64,000 nt of DNA. Origin: Pedobacter sp. AK013 (GTDB lineage: Bacteria; Bacteroidota; Bacteroidia; Sphingobacteriales; Sphingobacteriaceae). Made by a program: the position numbers and the translations under genes. The notes beneath the pieces were generated by a model. That model worked only from the letters and a program-made list of their open reading frames with translations. It made no database searches and was not told the origin of the DNA. Positions 42,779-52,293 of this stretch are shown here, in pieces; position 1 is the first letter of the stretch, and each line of letters opens with the position of its first letter. The DNA is taken from the NCBI RefSeq assembly GCF_014205835.1, contig NZ_JACHCQ010000010.1, positions 62,001 to 126,000 of the forward strand. Reading direction: 5' to 3'.

Positions 42779-43926
42779 TATTTGTCTTGGGCAATGCCCA
42801 ACATGACAACGATTTTTTCGATCACTTTTTGAACATCGATTCCAACATTTGCGTAGTATGCATTTTTAAAGCTTTTTTCTGATATGATATCTCTTTCTGT
42901 AGTGCTATAATGCTTCGTAACATATTGATGCAATGCCTTGGGGCTGTGAGTTGTGATGATGCCAGCCTCAACTTGTAGGTGGATGAATATTGCAAGCTGC
43001 CTAACGGTGAATGTTACTTTAAAATTGCTGTCTAAAATACCACCACAACTTAGGTCTTCGGCTATCGCATCTATTGTTTTGAGATAGCTGATTTCGCTTT
43101 TGATATACCTCAATAGCGATTCATCAATATTGGGCAAATTTCCATTATATGATATACTTATGGTTTTAAAAACCTGCTCAATTAACTTTTTAAAGAAATG
43201 AATTAATCTATATTGCTCGCTGATGTTTTCGCACTTTTGAAGTTCATGATTAAAGTGGCAGCAACAGGAATGATAAAAAGATGGGTGATTAAAATTTAGG
43301 GAGACTAGCAGCAGGATAATCTCTTGCACATCTAAAGGAGGAACAAATTTGTTTAATGCTATTTTAAGCGATTCAAAAAAGTCATGTAGATATATAGCCT
43401 TTTCGAAAGTGAAGCGGCCACTGACGCCATTTAAGTGCTCGAAGATATGTTTGAAAATGACAACAGTCTCATTATCGGCTTGCAGTTCTTCAAGTTTTTT
43501 TAGGATCAGAATGGAATTTTCTGCAACATTCAATAATATTTGTTTTTGAGTAATGATAGAAACAGGGCAATCATAGTCAAAATAATATGGTAAATGCTGT
43601 TGAAGATCCAAAACCATCTGGTTGAGTAGATTTGCTACGCCGCTTATTTCTTCGTTTTTGCCTTTTTGACCAGCATTATGGTTATCATTATTCACCATTA
43701 GTGCTAACTCATCTATTAATTGCGTCAACCCTCTTTGATATTGCCTTACGTAAGCCTTTGATCTCTTAGGTGCTATTTGCGCAACATTACACAGAATGGA
43801 ACTGATTATCTGATTACTTTCCTTTATAATTTCATCTTGCAGTTCCTTACGCGGCCGCTGATGTGCCGCTTCTACTTTAATGGCATCTAAAATTATTTTC
43901 CTGAAGCTGATAAGTTCAAATGTCAT
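42775..43926 (-). CDS. Hypothetical accessory-region protein, RteC-like C-terminus possible
   Basis: A 383-aa protein, all helical, without signal or membrane segments. Not firmly recognised. The C-terminal 75 residues (TVRQLAIFIHLQVEAGIITT... LHQYVTKHYST... SFKNAYYANVGIDVQKVIEKIVVML) resemble in pattern the DNA-binding end of RteC, the Bacteroides conjugative-transposon regulator, but the central RteC motif FF..N..FY.Y is absent. It contains several Cys/His (YHSCCCHFNHELQKC near residue 220) that could bind metal. A 21-base tandem repeat lies upstream as a possible operator. Confidence 0.55.
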   Translation of the reverse strand: MTFELISFRKIILDAIKVEAAHQRPRKELQDEIIKESNQIISSILCNVAQIAPKRSKAYVRQYQRGLTQLIDELALMVNNDNHNAGQKGKNEEISGVANLLNQMVLDLQQHLPYYFDYDCPVSIITQKQILLNVAENSILILKKLEELQADNETVVIFKHIFEHLNGVSGRFTFEKAIYLHDFFESLKIALNKFVPPLDVQEIILLLVSLNFNHPSFYHSCCCHFNHELQKCENISEQYRLIHFFKKLIEQVFKTISISYNGNLPNIDESLLRYIKSEISYLKTIDAIAEDLSCGGILDSNFKVTFTVRQLAIFIHLQVEAGIITTHSPKALHQYVTKHYSTTERDIISEKSFKNAYYANVGIDVQKVIEKIVVMLGIAQDKY

Positions 43927-43979
43927 TTTGCTTAGTAGCCAATTGCTTAATTCTAAGTTTTTTTATTTTCTTTTTTTGT

Positions 43980-44021
43980 GTTAACGTGGTAAAACTGACC
44001 GTTAACGTGGTGAAACTTAAT
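43980..44021. promoter_or_regulatory. 21-base tandem repeat upstream of the 383-aa gene
   Basis: GTTAACGTGGTAAAACTGACC (43980-44000) is followed without a gap by GTTAACGTGGTGAAACTTAA (44001-44020). The unit is two helical turns long and lies 54 bases upstream of the start at 43926, where a tandem operator would bind a dimeric regulator. Confidence 0.5.
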
Positions 44022-44533
44022 TTCTGCATTTTTTTTGGCTGAGATTAGCATATTATTCCGGTTTTAATGGTTGCGCTATTCGATAATATATCAGGGCAAT
44101 TTGTATTTATTTAGATCAGTCCGGATATCGGCGATCATACACATGAATGCAAATATTATGGGAAGGAGCTATAGCTGCAAGAATTTAAGGAAGTGGAAAG
44201 GCGAAGCGAATTATCTAAAATGCAGATGCTTTTAATGCGGGCATTTAGTTAGATAAAGAATGACCAGAAAAACAGAAGGCATTACCACATTTTCTTATTG
44301 CATTTTACCTTGAGGTTAAATATCTGTCATTGTAGGTGGTTTTCGATTGCGCGGGAGGTTTGCTTTACCTCGGCTATGCTTAGAGATAGGTGATGACTTT
44401 TTCTATTTAATTTATAGTTCTCTAGGAGATATCTCTTCTATTTTTATTAGTATTTAGTCATTTGCCATTATTTGAGCTTATTATACATTGACTATCTACA
44501 AGAATATACAAATTAACTGTACTTCCATAACTG
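44022..44533. other. Gene-poor stretch
   Basis: About 510 bases without an ORF, RNA or recognised repeat, between the accessory stretch and the aminotransferase gene. Confidence 0.5.
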
Positions 44534-44589
44534 TTTAAACCGATTAATTGCTAAAATTGTGCCTATGCTCAACAATTAATCGGTTTAAA
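44534..44589. repeat. 17-bp perfect inverted repeat after the aminotransferase gene
   Basis: TTTAAACCGATTAATTG (44534-44550) and CAATTAATCGGTTTAAA (44573-44589) with a 22-base loop. It begins 12 bases past the aminotransferase stop (44602) on the minus strand. There is no U-tract, so it is a weak terminator candidate, or a boundary of the accessory stretch. Confidence 0.55.
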
Positions 44590-44601
44590 TAATTTTTAGA
44601 A

Positions 44602-45801
44602 TTAACTTACTCTTCCTGGATATTGTTTCAATGCTACTTCCAGGCAATCCATAGCTGCATTTAAATCGTCGGTATTTAATACGTACGCCATACGAACCTC
44701 GTTTTTACCAGAACCAGGGGTAGAATAGAACCCGGTTGCAGGCGCCATCATTACCGTTTGGTTATTATGGTTAAAGTCCTCTAAAATCCACTGACAGAAT
44801 TTATCGGCGTCATCGATAGGAAATTTTGCCACTACATAAAATGCGCCACCTGGATTAGGACAGAAAACACCTTCAATATTATTTAACCGACCAACCAAAG
44901 TATCACGGCGTAAAGTATATTCGGTATTTACTTTTTCAAAATAACTATCTGGCGTATCTACAGCTGCTGCACCGGCAATCTGTTCAACCATACCCGGACT
45001 TAATCTTGCCTGTGCAAATTTTAATCCTGATGCAATAACGTCTTTGTTTTTGGTAATCAAACAGCCTAAACGTGCCCCACAAGCGCTGTAACGTTTAGAA
45101 ACGGTATCCATAATAACAACATTTTCATCTAAACCGTCTAAGTGCATAGGTGAGATAAATTCCCTTCCATCATAACAGAATTCGCGGTAGGCCTCATCAG
45201 AGAATAAAAATAGATCGTATTTAACACAAAGTGTTTTTAAAGCCTCTAATTCTGCTTTTGAATATAAATAACCTGTAGGATTATTGGGGTTACAGATAAT
45301 AATTGCCTTGGTTTTTTCAGTAATCAATTTTTCGAATTCGGCAATCGGTGGTAAAGCAAAACCATTTTCAATGTAAGAAAGTATTGGTTTTACAACCACA
45401 TTGCTCATACAGGCAAAGCCATTGTAATTGGCATAAAAAGGTTCTGGAATGATAATTTCATCGCCTTCATTTACACAGGTTTGCATGGCAATGGTAATGG
45501 CCTCAGAGCCACCAACAGTTACCAATATATTTTCTGGCGTAATATTGTAGCCTAGTTTATTGTAGTATTCGGTAAGTTTTAAACGGTAAGCAAGTGTACC
45601 TTCAGATGGAGTATAGGCCCAAACATTAAAATCAATGTTTTTGATGGCGTTTAACATTCCCTCAGGTGTTTCGATATCTGGTTGACCAATATTGAGATGG
45701 AAAACTTTTTTACCATCTTTTTTAGCTTGATCTGCAAATGGAGTTAACTTTCTGATTGGCGATGCAGGCATCTGCACACCTTTTTGTGAAATTTTTGGCA
45801 T
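44602..45801 (-). CDS. Pyridoxal-phosphate aminotransferase (class I/II)
   Basis: A 399-aa fold-type I aminotransferase of the aspartate/aromatic type. Seen: PNNPTGYLYSKAEL near 177 (PLP-binding Asn), DEAYREFCYDG near 205, and SKRYSACGARLGCL near 240 with the Schiff-base lysine. The R at the conserved C-terminal carboxylate-binding site is in NEVRMAYV. It transfers amino groups between amino and 2-oxo acids; aspartate or aromatic substrates cannot be told apart by eye. Monocistronic, just downstream of the DUF1573 terminator. Confidence 0.9.
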   Translation of the reverse strand: MPKISQKGVQMPASPIRKLTPFADQAKKDGKKVFHLNIGQPDIETPEGMLNAIKNIDFNVWAYTPSEGTLAYRLKLTEYYNKLGYNITPENILVTVGGSEAITIAMQTCVNEGDEIIIPEPFYANYNGFACMSNVVVKPILSYIENGFALPPIAEFEKLITEKTKAIIICNPNNPTGYLYSKAELEALKTLCVKYDLFLFSDEAYREFCYDGREFISPMHLDGLDENVVIMDTVSKRYSACGARLGCLITKNKDVIASGLKFAQARLSPGMVEQIAGAAAVDTPDSYFEKVNTEYTLRRDTLVGRLNNIEGVFCPNPGGAFYVVAKFPIDDADKFCQWILEDFNHNNQTVMMAPATGFYSTPGSGKNEVRMAYVLNTDDLNAAMDCLEVALKQYPGRVS

Positions 45802-45813
45802 GGCACAAAAATA

Positions 45814-45843
45814 AAAAAGTCCCGATGAAAATCGGGACTTTTT
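45814..45843 (-). terminator. Terminator of the DUF1573 gene
   Basis: AAAAAGTCCCGAT/ATCGGGACTTTTT with a GAAA loop, 20 bases past the DUF1573 stop on the minus strand. It is nearly identical in arm sequence to the pheA attenuator terminator (GTCCCG core). Confidence 0.88.
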
Positions 45844-45863
45844 AAATATTATCGTTTAAAAAA

Positions 45864-46256
45864 TTATTTTGAAGCTGCTGCAACCGTTTCGCCTTTAATG
45901 TAAAGCACTTTAATAGGTGTTTTGGCATTTGAAGTAATGGTTACGGCTTTCGAAAAAGTAGAAGGACCAGCAGCAGCGTTAAACGTTACCGAAATTACAC
46001 CGGTTTCGCCTTTTTTTAATGGAGTAGAAGTGTATTTAGGTACTGTACATCCACAGCTTGCTTCCGCTTTGGTGATAATTAAAGGCTCTTCGCCAATATT
46101 AGTGTATTTAAAATCGTAAGTTACTGGTTTGTTCAAAACAATTTTACCGAAATCGTGGGTTTCCGATTCGAATTTAAACTCTGCAGGTTTAGTTTGTGCA
46201 TTTACAGCAACACTTAAACCCAAAACAAAAGCGAATAATACTAAGATCTTTTTCAT
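45864..46256 (-). CDS. Secreted DUF1573 domain protein
   Basis: A 130-aa protein with a Sec signal (residues 1-21, ending VNAQ) and one Ig-like DUF1573 domain of the ASPM/SPD-2/Hydin type (FGKIVLNKPVTYDFKYTNIGEEPLIITKAEASCGCTVPKYTSTPLKKGETGVISV). The CGCT cysteines near residue 75 could form a disulphide or bind metal. Common and abundant in Bacteroidota envelopes. Function unknown. Confidence 0.9.
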   Translation of the reverse strand: MKKILVLFAFVLGLSVAVNAQTKPAEFKFESETHDFGKIVLNKPVTYDFKYTNIGEEPLIITKAEASCGCTVPKYTSTPLKKGETGVISVTFNAAAGPSTFSKAVTITSNAKTPIKVLYIKGETVAAASK

Positions 46257-46427
46257 GTTATGTGGTTGTAATTTATTTTTTAAAATTCTAAAACAAATTT
46301 AATATTTTCATTTTAAAACAAAAACTATTCCAAATATATTTTGCAAATCGATATATAATTTTACAATGGAGGATAAAGGCAAACTTTTAATTTTGTATAT
46401 ATTTGCCGCAACCAATCTTTGATTACT

Positions 46428-48848
46428 ATGCCGAATGAAAAATTGATGACCAACACTATTGATGCTTCCGAACTCAGTTTTAACGATTTTAAATCTATCG
46501 TCATAAACGACTATAAAATAGCCTTTGAAAGTAGGCAGGCCAGTATTTTAGGCCGTAGAGAAGTATTAACAGGGAAGGCTAAATTTGGTATTTTTGGTGA
46601 TGGTAAAGAGGTGCCCCAGGTGGCCATGGCCAAAGCTTTTAAAAACGGCGATTGGCGCTCGGGTTATTACCGCGATCAAACTTTTGCTTTTGCAACAGGC
46701 ATTTCCACTATTAAAGAATTTTTTGCACAGCTTTATGCCAATCCAACTGATGGAGCCGATCCATTTTCGGGTGGGAGGCAAATGAACTGTCATTTTGCAA
46801 CAAAATCTGTTAATGAAGATGGCAGCTGGAACGATTTAACGCAGATAAAAAACTGCTCATCAGATATTTCTCCAACAGGTGGGCAGATGGCCCGTTTGGT
46901 AGGTTTAGCTTATGCTTCTAAATTATTCAGGCAAAATAAAGAACTCGATTACTTAAAACACTTTTCTGTAAACGGAAATGAGGTAGCTTTTGGTACTATT
47001 GGTAACGCATCAACTTCGGAAGGGGTGTTTTTTGAAGCCATTAATGCTGCAGGTGTTTTGCAGATACCCATGGCCATTTCTATTTGGGATGATGCTTACG
47101 GCATTTCAGTCCCGGCAAAATATCAAACTACGAAAGAAGACATCTCAGAAGTTTTAAAAGGTTTTCAACGTGATGCTGATCAGCCGGGATATGAAATTTA
47201 TAAAGTAAAGGGCTGGGATTATCCTGCTTTATGCGAGGTATACGAAAAAGCAATAAATGTTTGTAGAGAAGAACATGTACCTGTTTTAATTCACGTTACC
47301 GAACTTACTCAGCCCCAAGGGCATTCCACCTCTGGCTCGCACGAAAGGTACAAATCAAAAGACCGCTTATCTTGGGAAAATGAGCATGATTGTATCCTGA
47401 AAATGCGTGCCTGGATGCTCGATTCAGCGATAACAACCGAAGAAGAAATTGCCACGGTTGAAAAAGATGCAAAGGTTTATGTGCGCAACGCACAAAAAGA
47501 AGCCTGGAATGAGTTTTTGGATAGTATTAAACCAGAACAAAAACAAGTTGTTGATTTAATTAGTGGTATCGCTAAACATCAACCCGAACTGGCTAAAATT
47601 GCGGCAAATCTGGCTTCAACTGCCGATGCACAACGCCGGGAAGTATATACCGCTGCACGAAAAGCAATACGTTTATCGGCTGGTTTTAGCTCTCCAGAGC
47701 GCAATGAGCTATTAGCATGGTATAAACAACAAGATAGGTTTAATTACGACCGTTACAACTCTAAACTGCATACAGACGGTAAAGAAAGCCCAGATATGAT
47801 TGCAGTGGTTAATGCTGTATATGATGAGCAATCGAAAATGGTTGACGGTAGGGAAGTGCTTAATGCCTGCTTTAATGAAAACTTTGCGCGCGATCCGCGT
47901 TTGGTTGCTTTTGGAGAAGACTTAGGGAATATTGGTGATGTCAATCAAGGTTTTGCAGGTTTGCAGGCCAAATATGGTGAATTAAGAATTACCGATACCG
48001 GAATTAGAGAAATGACCATTATGGGGCAAGGTATAGGCTTAGCTATGAGGGGCTTAAAGCCAATTGCCGAAATACAATATCTTGATTATTTAATTTTTGC
48101 ACTAAATGTACTTAGCGACGATTTAGCGTCGCTTTCCTATCGCACCAAAGGGATTCAGAAAGCACCGGTTATTGTACGTACCCGTGGTCATCGATTGGAA
48201 GGAATCTGGCACTCAGGGTCGCCAATCAGTATGATTTTAGGCACTTTAAGAGGAATGCATTTATGCGTGCCAAGAAATATGACCCAGGCTGCCGGTATGT
48301 ACAACACCCTCTTTAGGGCTGATGAACCTGCAATAGTAATTGAGTGTTTAAACGGTTATAGGCTTAAAGAAAAACTACCAAGTAATGTTGGCGATTTTAC
48401 TGTTCCGTTAGGCAAAGCAGAGGTTTTAGAAGAAGGAACAGACATTACCGTAATATCCTATGGTTCTTCTTTAAGAATTGTTCAGGAGGCAGCAGAGGAG
48501 TTGAGCTTATTGGGTATTTCTGTAGAAATTATAGATCCACAAACGCTTTTGCCTTTCGATACTACGCAAGTTTGTGTAAACTCTCTTGCCAAAACAAGTA
48601 AATTATTGGTAGTAGATGAGGATGTTCCAGGAGGTGCATCTGCATATATCCTGCAAAAGGTACTGGAAGAACAAAAAGGTTATTTCCATTTAGATGGTCA
48701 GCCGAAAACATTGTCGGCTAAAGCGCATCGTCCGCCATTTGGATCAGACGGCGATTATTTCAGTAAACCATCAGTTGATGATGTAATCGAAACCATTTAC
48801 CAGATGATGCATGATGCAAACCCAGCCAAATACCCTTCGCTTTTTTAA
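46428..48848 (+). CDS. Fused alpha/beta 2-oxoacid dehydrogenase E1 component
   Basis: About 806 aa from the ATG at 46428 (an in-frame TTG lies nine bases earlier). Residues 1-400 are the E1 alpha domain with the thiamine-diphosphate motif GTIGNASTSEGVFFEAINAAGVLQIPMAISIWDD, and residues 475-806 are the E1 beta domain (AFGEDLGNIGDVNQGFAGL, RITDTGIREMTIMGQGIGLA, HSGSPISMILGTLRG). One chain thus carries both halves, as is usual in Bacteroidota. The substrate is a branched-chain or pyruvate-type 2-oxo acid; E2/E3 are not adjacent. Confidence 0.92.
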   Translation: MPNEKLMTNTIDASELSFNDFKSIVINDYKIAFESRQASILGRREVLTGKAKFGIFGDGKEVPQVAMAKAFKNGDWRSGYYRDQTFAFATGISTIKEFFAQLYANPTDGADPFSGGRQMNCHFATKSVNEDGSWNDLTQIKNCSSDISPTGGQMARLVGLAYASKLFRQNKELDYLKHFSVNGNEVAFGTIGNASTSEGVFFEAINAAGVLQIPMAISIWDDAYGISVPAKYQTTKEDISEVLKGFQRDADQPGYEIYKVKGWDYPALCEVYEKAINVCREEHVPVLIHVTELTQPQGHSTSGSHERYKSKDRLSWENEHDCILKMRAWMLDSAITTEEEIATVEKDAKVYVRNAQKEAWNEFLDSIKPEQKQVVDLISGIAKHQPELAKIAANLASTADAQRREVYTAARKAIRLSAGFSSPERNELLAWYKQQDRFNYDRYNSKLHTDGKESPDMIAVVNAVYDEQSKMVDGREVLNACFNENFARDPRLVAFGEDLGNIGDVNQGFAGLQAKYGELRITDTGIREMTIMGQGIGLAMRGLKPIAEIQYLDYLIFALNVLSDDLASLSYRTKGIQKAPVIVRTRGHRLEGIWHSGSPISMILGTLRGMHLCVPRNMTQAAGMYNTLFRADEPAIVIECLNGYRLKEKLPSNVGDFTVPLGKAEVLEEGTDITVISYGSSLRIVQEAAEELSLLGISVEIIDPQTLLPFDTTQVCVNSLAKTSKLLVVDEDVPGGASAYILQKVLEEQKGYFHLDGQPKTLSAKAHRPPFGSDGDYFSKPSVDDVIETIYQMMHDANPAKYPSLF

Positions 48849-49105
48849 TTAAGTAATTAACAGTCTGAATAATTTAAAAGGTTTACAATCAGTTTCTTAT
48901 TTTGTTTATGCTTAAATGATTTGAGATTTTGATGAAAATGTAAAAAACTGGTTACCTATTAATCGGTTTTTTATTTACTTTTATAAACCAAACACTATTT
49001 TGTTATTTCAGAATGTTTTATCTCATCCCCGGCATAAAACGCTGTATTTTTCAAGATTTTTCGTGGTATTTTCCGATAAAAATAAGTTATTAGTTTGGTC
49101 TGAAA

Positions 49106-51421
49106 ATGAAGCGCTATCTTGTAAATGCTCAGTTAGTTAGTAAAGCATGTTTTTTAAAAAAAGGCATGTTGTTGCTCTTTTTTTCATTTTTATACACAGC
49201 TGGCTTTAGCCAGATTGGTGCACCGCAGAAGAAACTTGATAGCCTTTTAAGTTTAAATTTAAAAAATCTAAAATCAGATTCCACTAAAATCAAAATATTG
49301 ACGGAGGTTTACCGTCAATACATGCGGATGAAAAATGTAGAGAAAGCAGAAGAATATGTGGATAAAACCATTGAGCTTTCGCATGAGAAAAATCTGAAAA
49401 AATTCTCTGCCATGGCTTATTACCGAAGGGGTTTAATGTATCATGGAAGGTCTGATTATCAAAAGGCTGAAGAAAACTATAATTATGCAGTTAATGAGTT
49501 TTCTGCAATAGGAAATTTGGATATGGTGGCTGGTACTTACCTCAATCTGGGCGCTTTATATAGCAGCATTCCTGATTATGTAAAATCACTGGATGTTAAC
49601 CAAAAGGCTATAGCTATCTACGAAAAAATGGGCAATGAAACCGATATGGCCAGTTGTTATACCAATATTTCTACTATTTACCAAAGTTTGGGCAATCAGA
49701 GTCAGGCATTGGTTTACATGAACTTGGCGCTAAAAGTATTTGCTAAAGATGGCGAAAATACAAGAGGTGTAGCCGTTGTTTATGGCCTGATCGGAACCAA
49801 TTATTTCGAAGCTTCAGATCGTGAATTAACGGAGATGGATGTAATGCCCAACCAGAAAATAAAACTGGCCTTAACATATTACAACAAGTCGTTGAAGGTG
49901 TCAGAAGCTATTGGAGATATAGGCTTAATCGCTACAGTTAAACGAGATCTTGCCGATTTGTACGCTTCAATAGGACAAAAGGATGCGGCGTTAAAATCGT
50001 ATCAAAAATCGGTTGAGTTAAATAAAACAGGAGAAGATAAGGAAGCTTATGCCGCAAGTTTATATGCTTTGGGAAACTTTTACCAAAAGGAAAATGATTT
50101 TGAACATGCAATCATATTACTCAATAATAGTTTAAAAATTGCAGAAGATAACAGACTACTAGATATTGAAAAACAATCTTCTTTAGGACTAAGTGCCGTA
50201 TATGAAAAACAAAAAGATTACAACAAATCTTTAGCCTACTACAGGCAGTATATTGCTGTTAGAGATAAAATTTTCGATCAGGAGAAAGAAAAAGAAATTA
50301 CCAGAAGGCAAATGCAGCTCGATTTTGGCATTAAGGAGCGCAACTATTTATTGAAACAAAAACTTACAGAAGCTGAGTTAAAAAGACAACAGCAAGAACT
50401 TGCGCTAAAGAGGCAACAGTTAGTGTTGAGTGATAAAGAAAAAGCATTGGATCTGTTAACTTTTCAAAAAGCAAAAGCCGATCTCGATATTCAGCGTTTG
50501 GCGCAGGATAGCAAATTTGCTAATGCTAAGTTTGCGGCACAGTTAGCGGCCGGAATAAAGGATAAACAGATTAGTAAACAGGTACAGCAGATTAAATTTG
50601 ATGAACGTGTTAAATTATTCCTTACCATAGCTGCAACACTTATTCTGATTATTGCCATTGTTATATTTTTTAACCAGCGGAAAACAACCAGGCTGAATAA
50701 GATTATCAATACGCAAAAACGGGAATTAGAGCAGTTAAGTAAAGTTAAAGATCGTATTTTTAGTGTAGTAAGCCACGATATGCGTACGCCTGTTAATTCA
50801 TTAATTTCCTTTATGCAGTTGTTAGAAGGTGGAAATATTGAGCAAGAGAAATTAAACAGATATGCTGCCTCACTAAAAAATAATCTCACTTATACCTCCA
50901 CAATGATGGAGAACCTTCTCAATTGGGCAGCCAGCCAGATGCAGGGTTTTAACCCGTATTTAGAATCATTGGACGTTCATGAGCTGATTAATGATGTTAT
51001 TCTTTCTTTGCACGATAACGCTAATCAAAAGCATTTGGCTATTCAGAATTTAGTGCCGGCCAAAACATTTTGTAAAGCAGATTCGAACATGTTCATATTG
51101 GTTATCCGCAATATCATCAGTAACGCAATTAAATTTACGCCAAATGGTGGTACCATCACCGCCAGCGCTCTTTCTATTGGAAGTACAGTGGAAATTAAAG
51201 TTTCAGATACTGGCGTCGGTTTAACACCTGTACAGGTAGAACATTTTAATAAGCCAGGTTATTTAGGTGCGGGTATGAGCACCTTGGGCACAAATAAAGA
51301 AAAAGGTACTGGTTTAGGTTTATTGCTCTGTAGAACTTTTATTAGCTTAATGAATGGCAAAATCAGCGCCGATACTATTCCTACAGGTGGAAGTTATTTT
51401 AAAATAATTTTGCAGAAATAA
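49106..51421 (+). CDS. TPR-containing sensor histidine kinase
   Basis: A 771-aa kinase with a signal-like N-terminal helix (residues 18-36). Residues 40-400 are a TPR array (repeats with the A-x3-Y-x2-A pattern, such as AYYRRGLMYHGRSDYQKAEENY), a coiled coil to about 500 and a membrane helix near 505-525. The cytoplasmic HisKA motif VVSHDMRTPVNSLISFMQLL is near 552, followed by HATPase_c with NIISNAIKFTPNGGT, DTGVGLTP and KGTGLGLLLCR. The TPRs would be periplasmic and the sensor. It converges with a LytTR regulator gene two bases away. Confidence 0.93.
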   Translation: MKRYLVNAQLVSKACFLKKGMLLLFFSFLYTAGFSQIGAPQKKLDSLLSLNLKNLKSDSTKIKILTEVYRQYMRMKNVEKAEEYVDKTIELSHEKNLKKFSAMAYYRRGLMYHGRSDYQKAEENYNYAVNEFSAIGNLDMVAGTYLNLGALYSSIPDYVKSLDVNQKAIAIYEKMGNETDMASCYTNISTIYQSLGNQSQALVYMNLALKVFAKDGENTRGVAVVYGLIGTNYFEASDRELTEMDVMPNQKIKLALTYYNKSLKVSEAIGDIGLIATVKRDLADLYASIGQKDAALKSYQKSVELNKTGEDKEAYAASLYALGNFYQKENDFEHAIILLNNSLKIAEDNRLLDIEKQSSLGLSAVYEKQKDYNKSLAYYRQYIAVRDKIFDQEKEKEITRRQMQLDFGIKERNYLLKQKLTEAELKRQQQELALKRQQLVLSDKEKALDLLTFQKAKADLDIQRLAQDSKFANAKFAAQLAAGIKDKQISKQVQQIKFDERVKLFLTIAATLILIIAIVIFFNQRKTTRLNKIINTQKRELEQLSKVKDRIFSVVSHDMRTPVNSLISFMQLLEGGNIEQEKLNRYAASLKNNLTYTSTMMENLLNWAASQMQGFNPYLESLDVHELINDVILSLHDNANQKHLAIQNLVPAKTFCKADSNMFILVIRNIISNAIKFTPNGGTITASALSIGSTVEIKVSDTGVGLTPVQVEHFNKPGYLGAGMSTLGTNKEKGTGLGLLLCRTFISLMNGKISADTIPTGGSYFKIILQK

Positions 51422-51422
51422 C

Positions 51423-52178
51423 TTATTTTAAAAATCTCGACAGAATTTTCTTATCAATAGATTTTTCCAGTAATTCTTGCCTGTTGGCGGCACTTATTGG
51501 AACCAGAAAATTATGATCTAAATGAACCTCGTGATTGGTTAAGGTTGCAATATGGTTAATATTAATGATGTATTGTTTGTGAACTCTTGAAAAGATTTTC
51601 GAAGGCAATTGTTTTTCTAAATTTTTTAGGCTTACCAAAATAACATGTTTATCACCACTGGTAAACAGCTTTGAAAAATCGCCCATGCTTTCAATATAAA
51701 TTACATCATTATATTTCAGCTTGGTTATGCCTTTTGTTTCCCTAAAAAAGAAATAATCATCGTCTTTTTTATCGTAATCGTTTAAATTTTCAGCAGGAAG
51801 TTTATTTACTTGCTTCCTCAACTCAATATATTCGATTGCTTTATTGGTAGCTTTTAATATGCGCTCGAATGTTGCAGGTTTAACAATAAAATCAAGTGCA
51901 TCCAGGTTAAAGCTTTCTGCCGCGTACTCGCTAAATGATGTGATAAATATAAATAACGGCTGTTTTTTTAGGCTCTTTAATAAATCCATACCTGAAAGCT
52001 CTGGCATATCAATATCGGAATAAACAATATCCACTGAAGTGGTTGATAAAATTTGCGAAGCTTCTATCCCGTTACTACAAACAGCAATAATATTTAATGA
52101 TGGGATTTTTTTAAGATGCATTTCTATGGCATCTCTTTCAATTTCATTATCATCAACAATTAGGCAGCTGTACGTCAT
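51423..52178 (-). CDS. LytTR-family response regulator
   Basis: A 251-aa regulator. Receiver domain residues 1-120 with CLIVDDNEIERDA, the phosphoacceptor in DIVYSDIDMPELSG near 55 and KPAT near 107, then a LytTR DNA-binding domain (KYNDVIYIESMGDFSKLFTSG, FSRVHKQYIININHIATL). Convergent with the TPR kinase gene, whose HisKA output is not the usual LytS partner. Pairing is therefore only suggested by position. Confidence 0.92.
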   Translation of the reverse strand: MTYSCLIVDDNEIERDAIEMHLKKIPSLNIIAVCSNGIEASQILSTTSVDIVYSDIDMPELSGMDLLKSLKKQPLFIFITSFSEYAAESFNLDALDFIVKPATFERILKATNKAIEYIELRKQVNKLPAENLNDYDKKDDDYFFFRETKGITKLKYNDVIYIESMGDFSKLFTSGDKHVILVSLKNLEKQLPSKIFSRVHKQYIININHIATLTNHEVHLDHNFLVPISAANRQELLEKSIDKKILSRFLK

Positions 52179-52293
52179 TTAGATATAGGATATATAATTT
52201 ATTTACAGAACAGGTATTTTTAGTTAAAATTACGCTAAAGTATAGATTATAATACAGTCTAGCTATCGTTCTATCGATAACGCAAAGTTAAAT

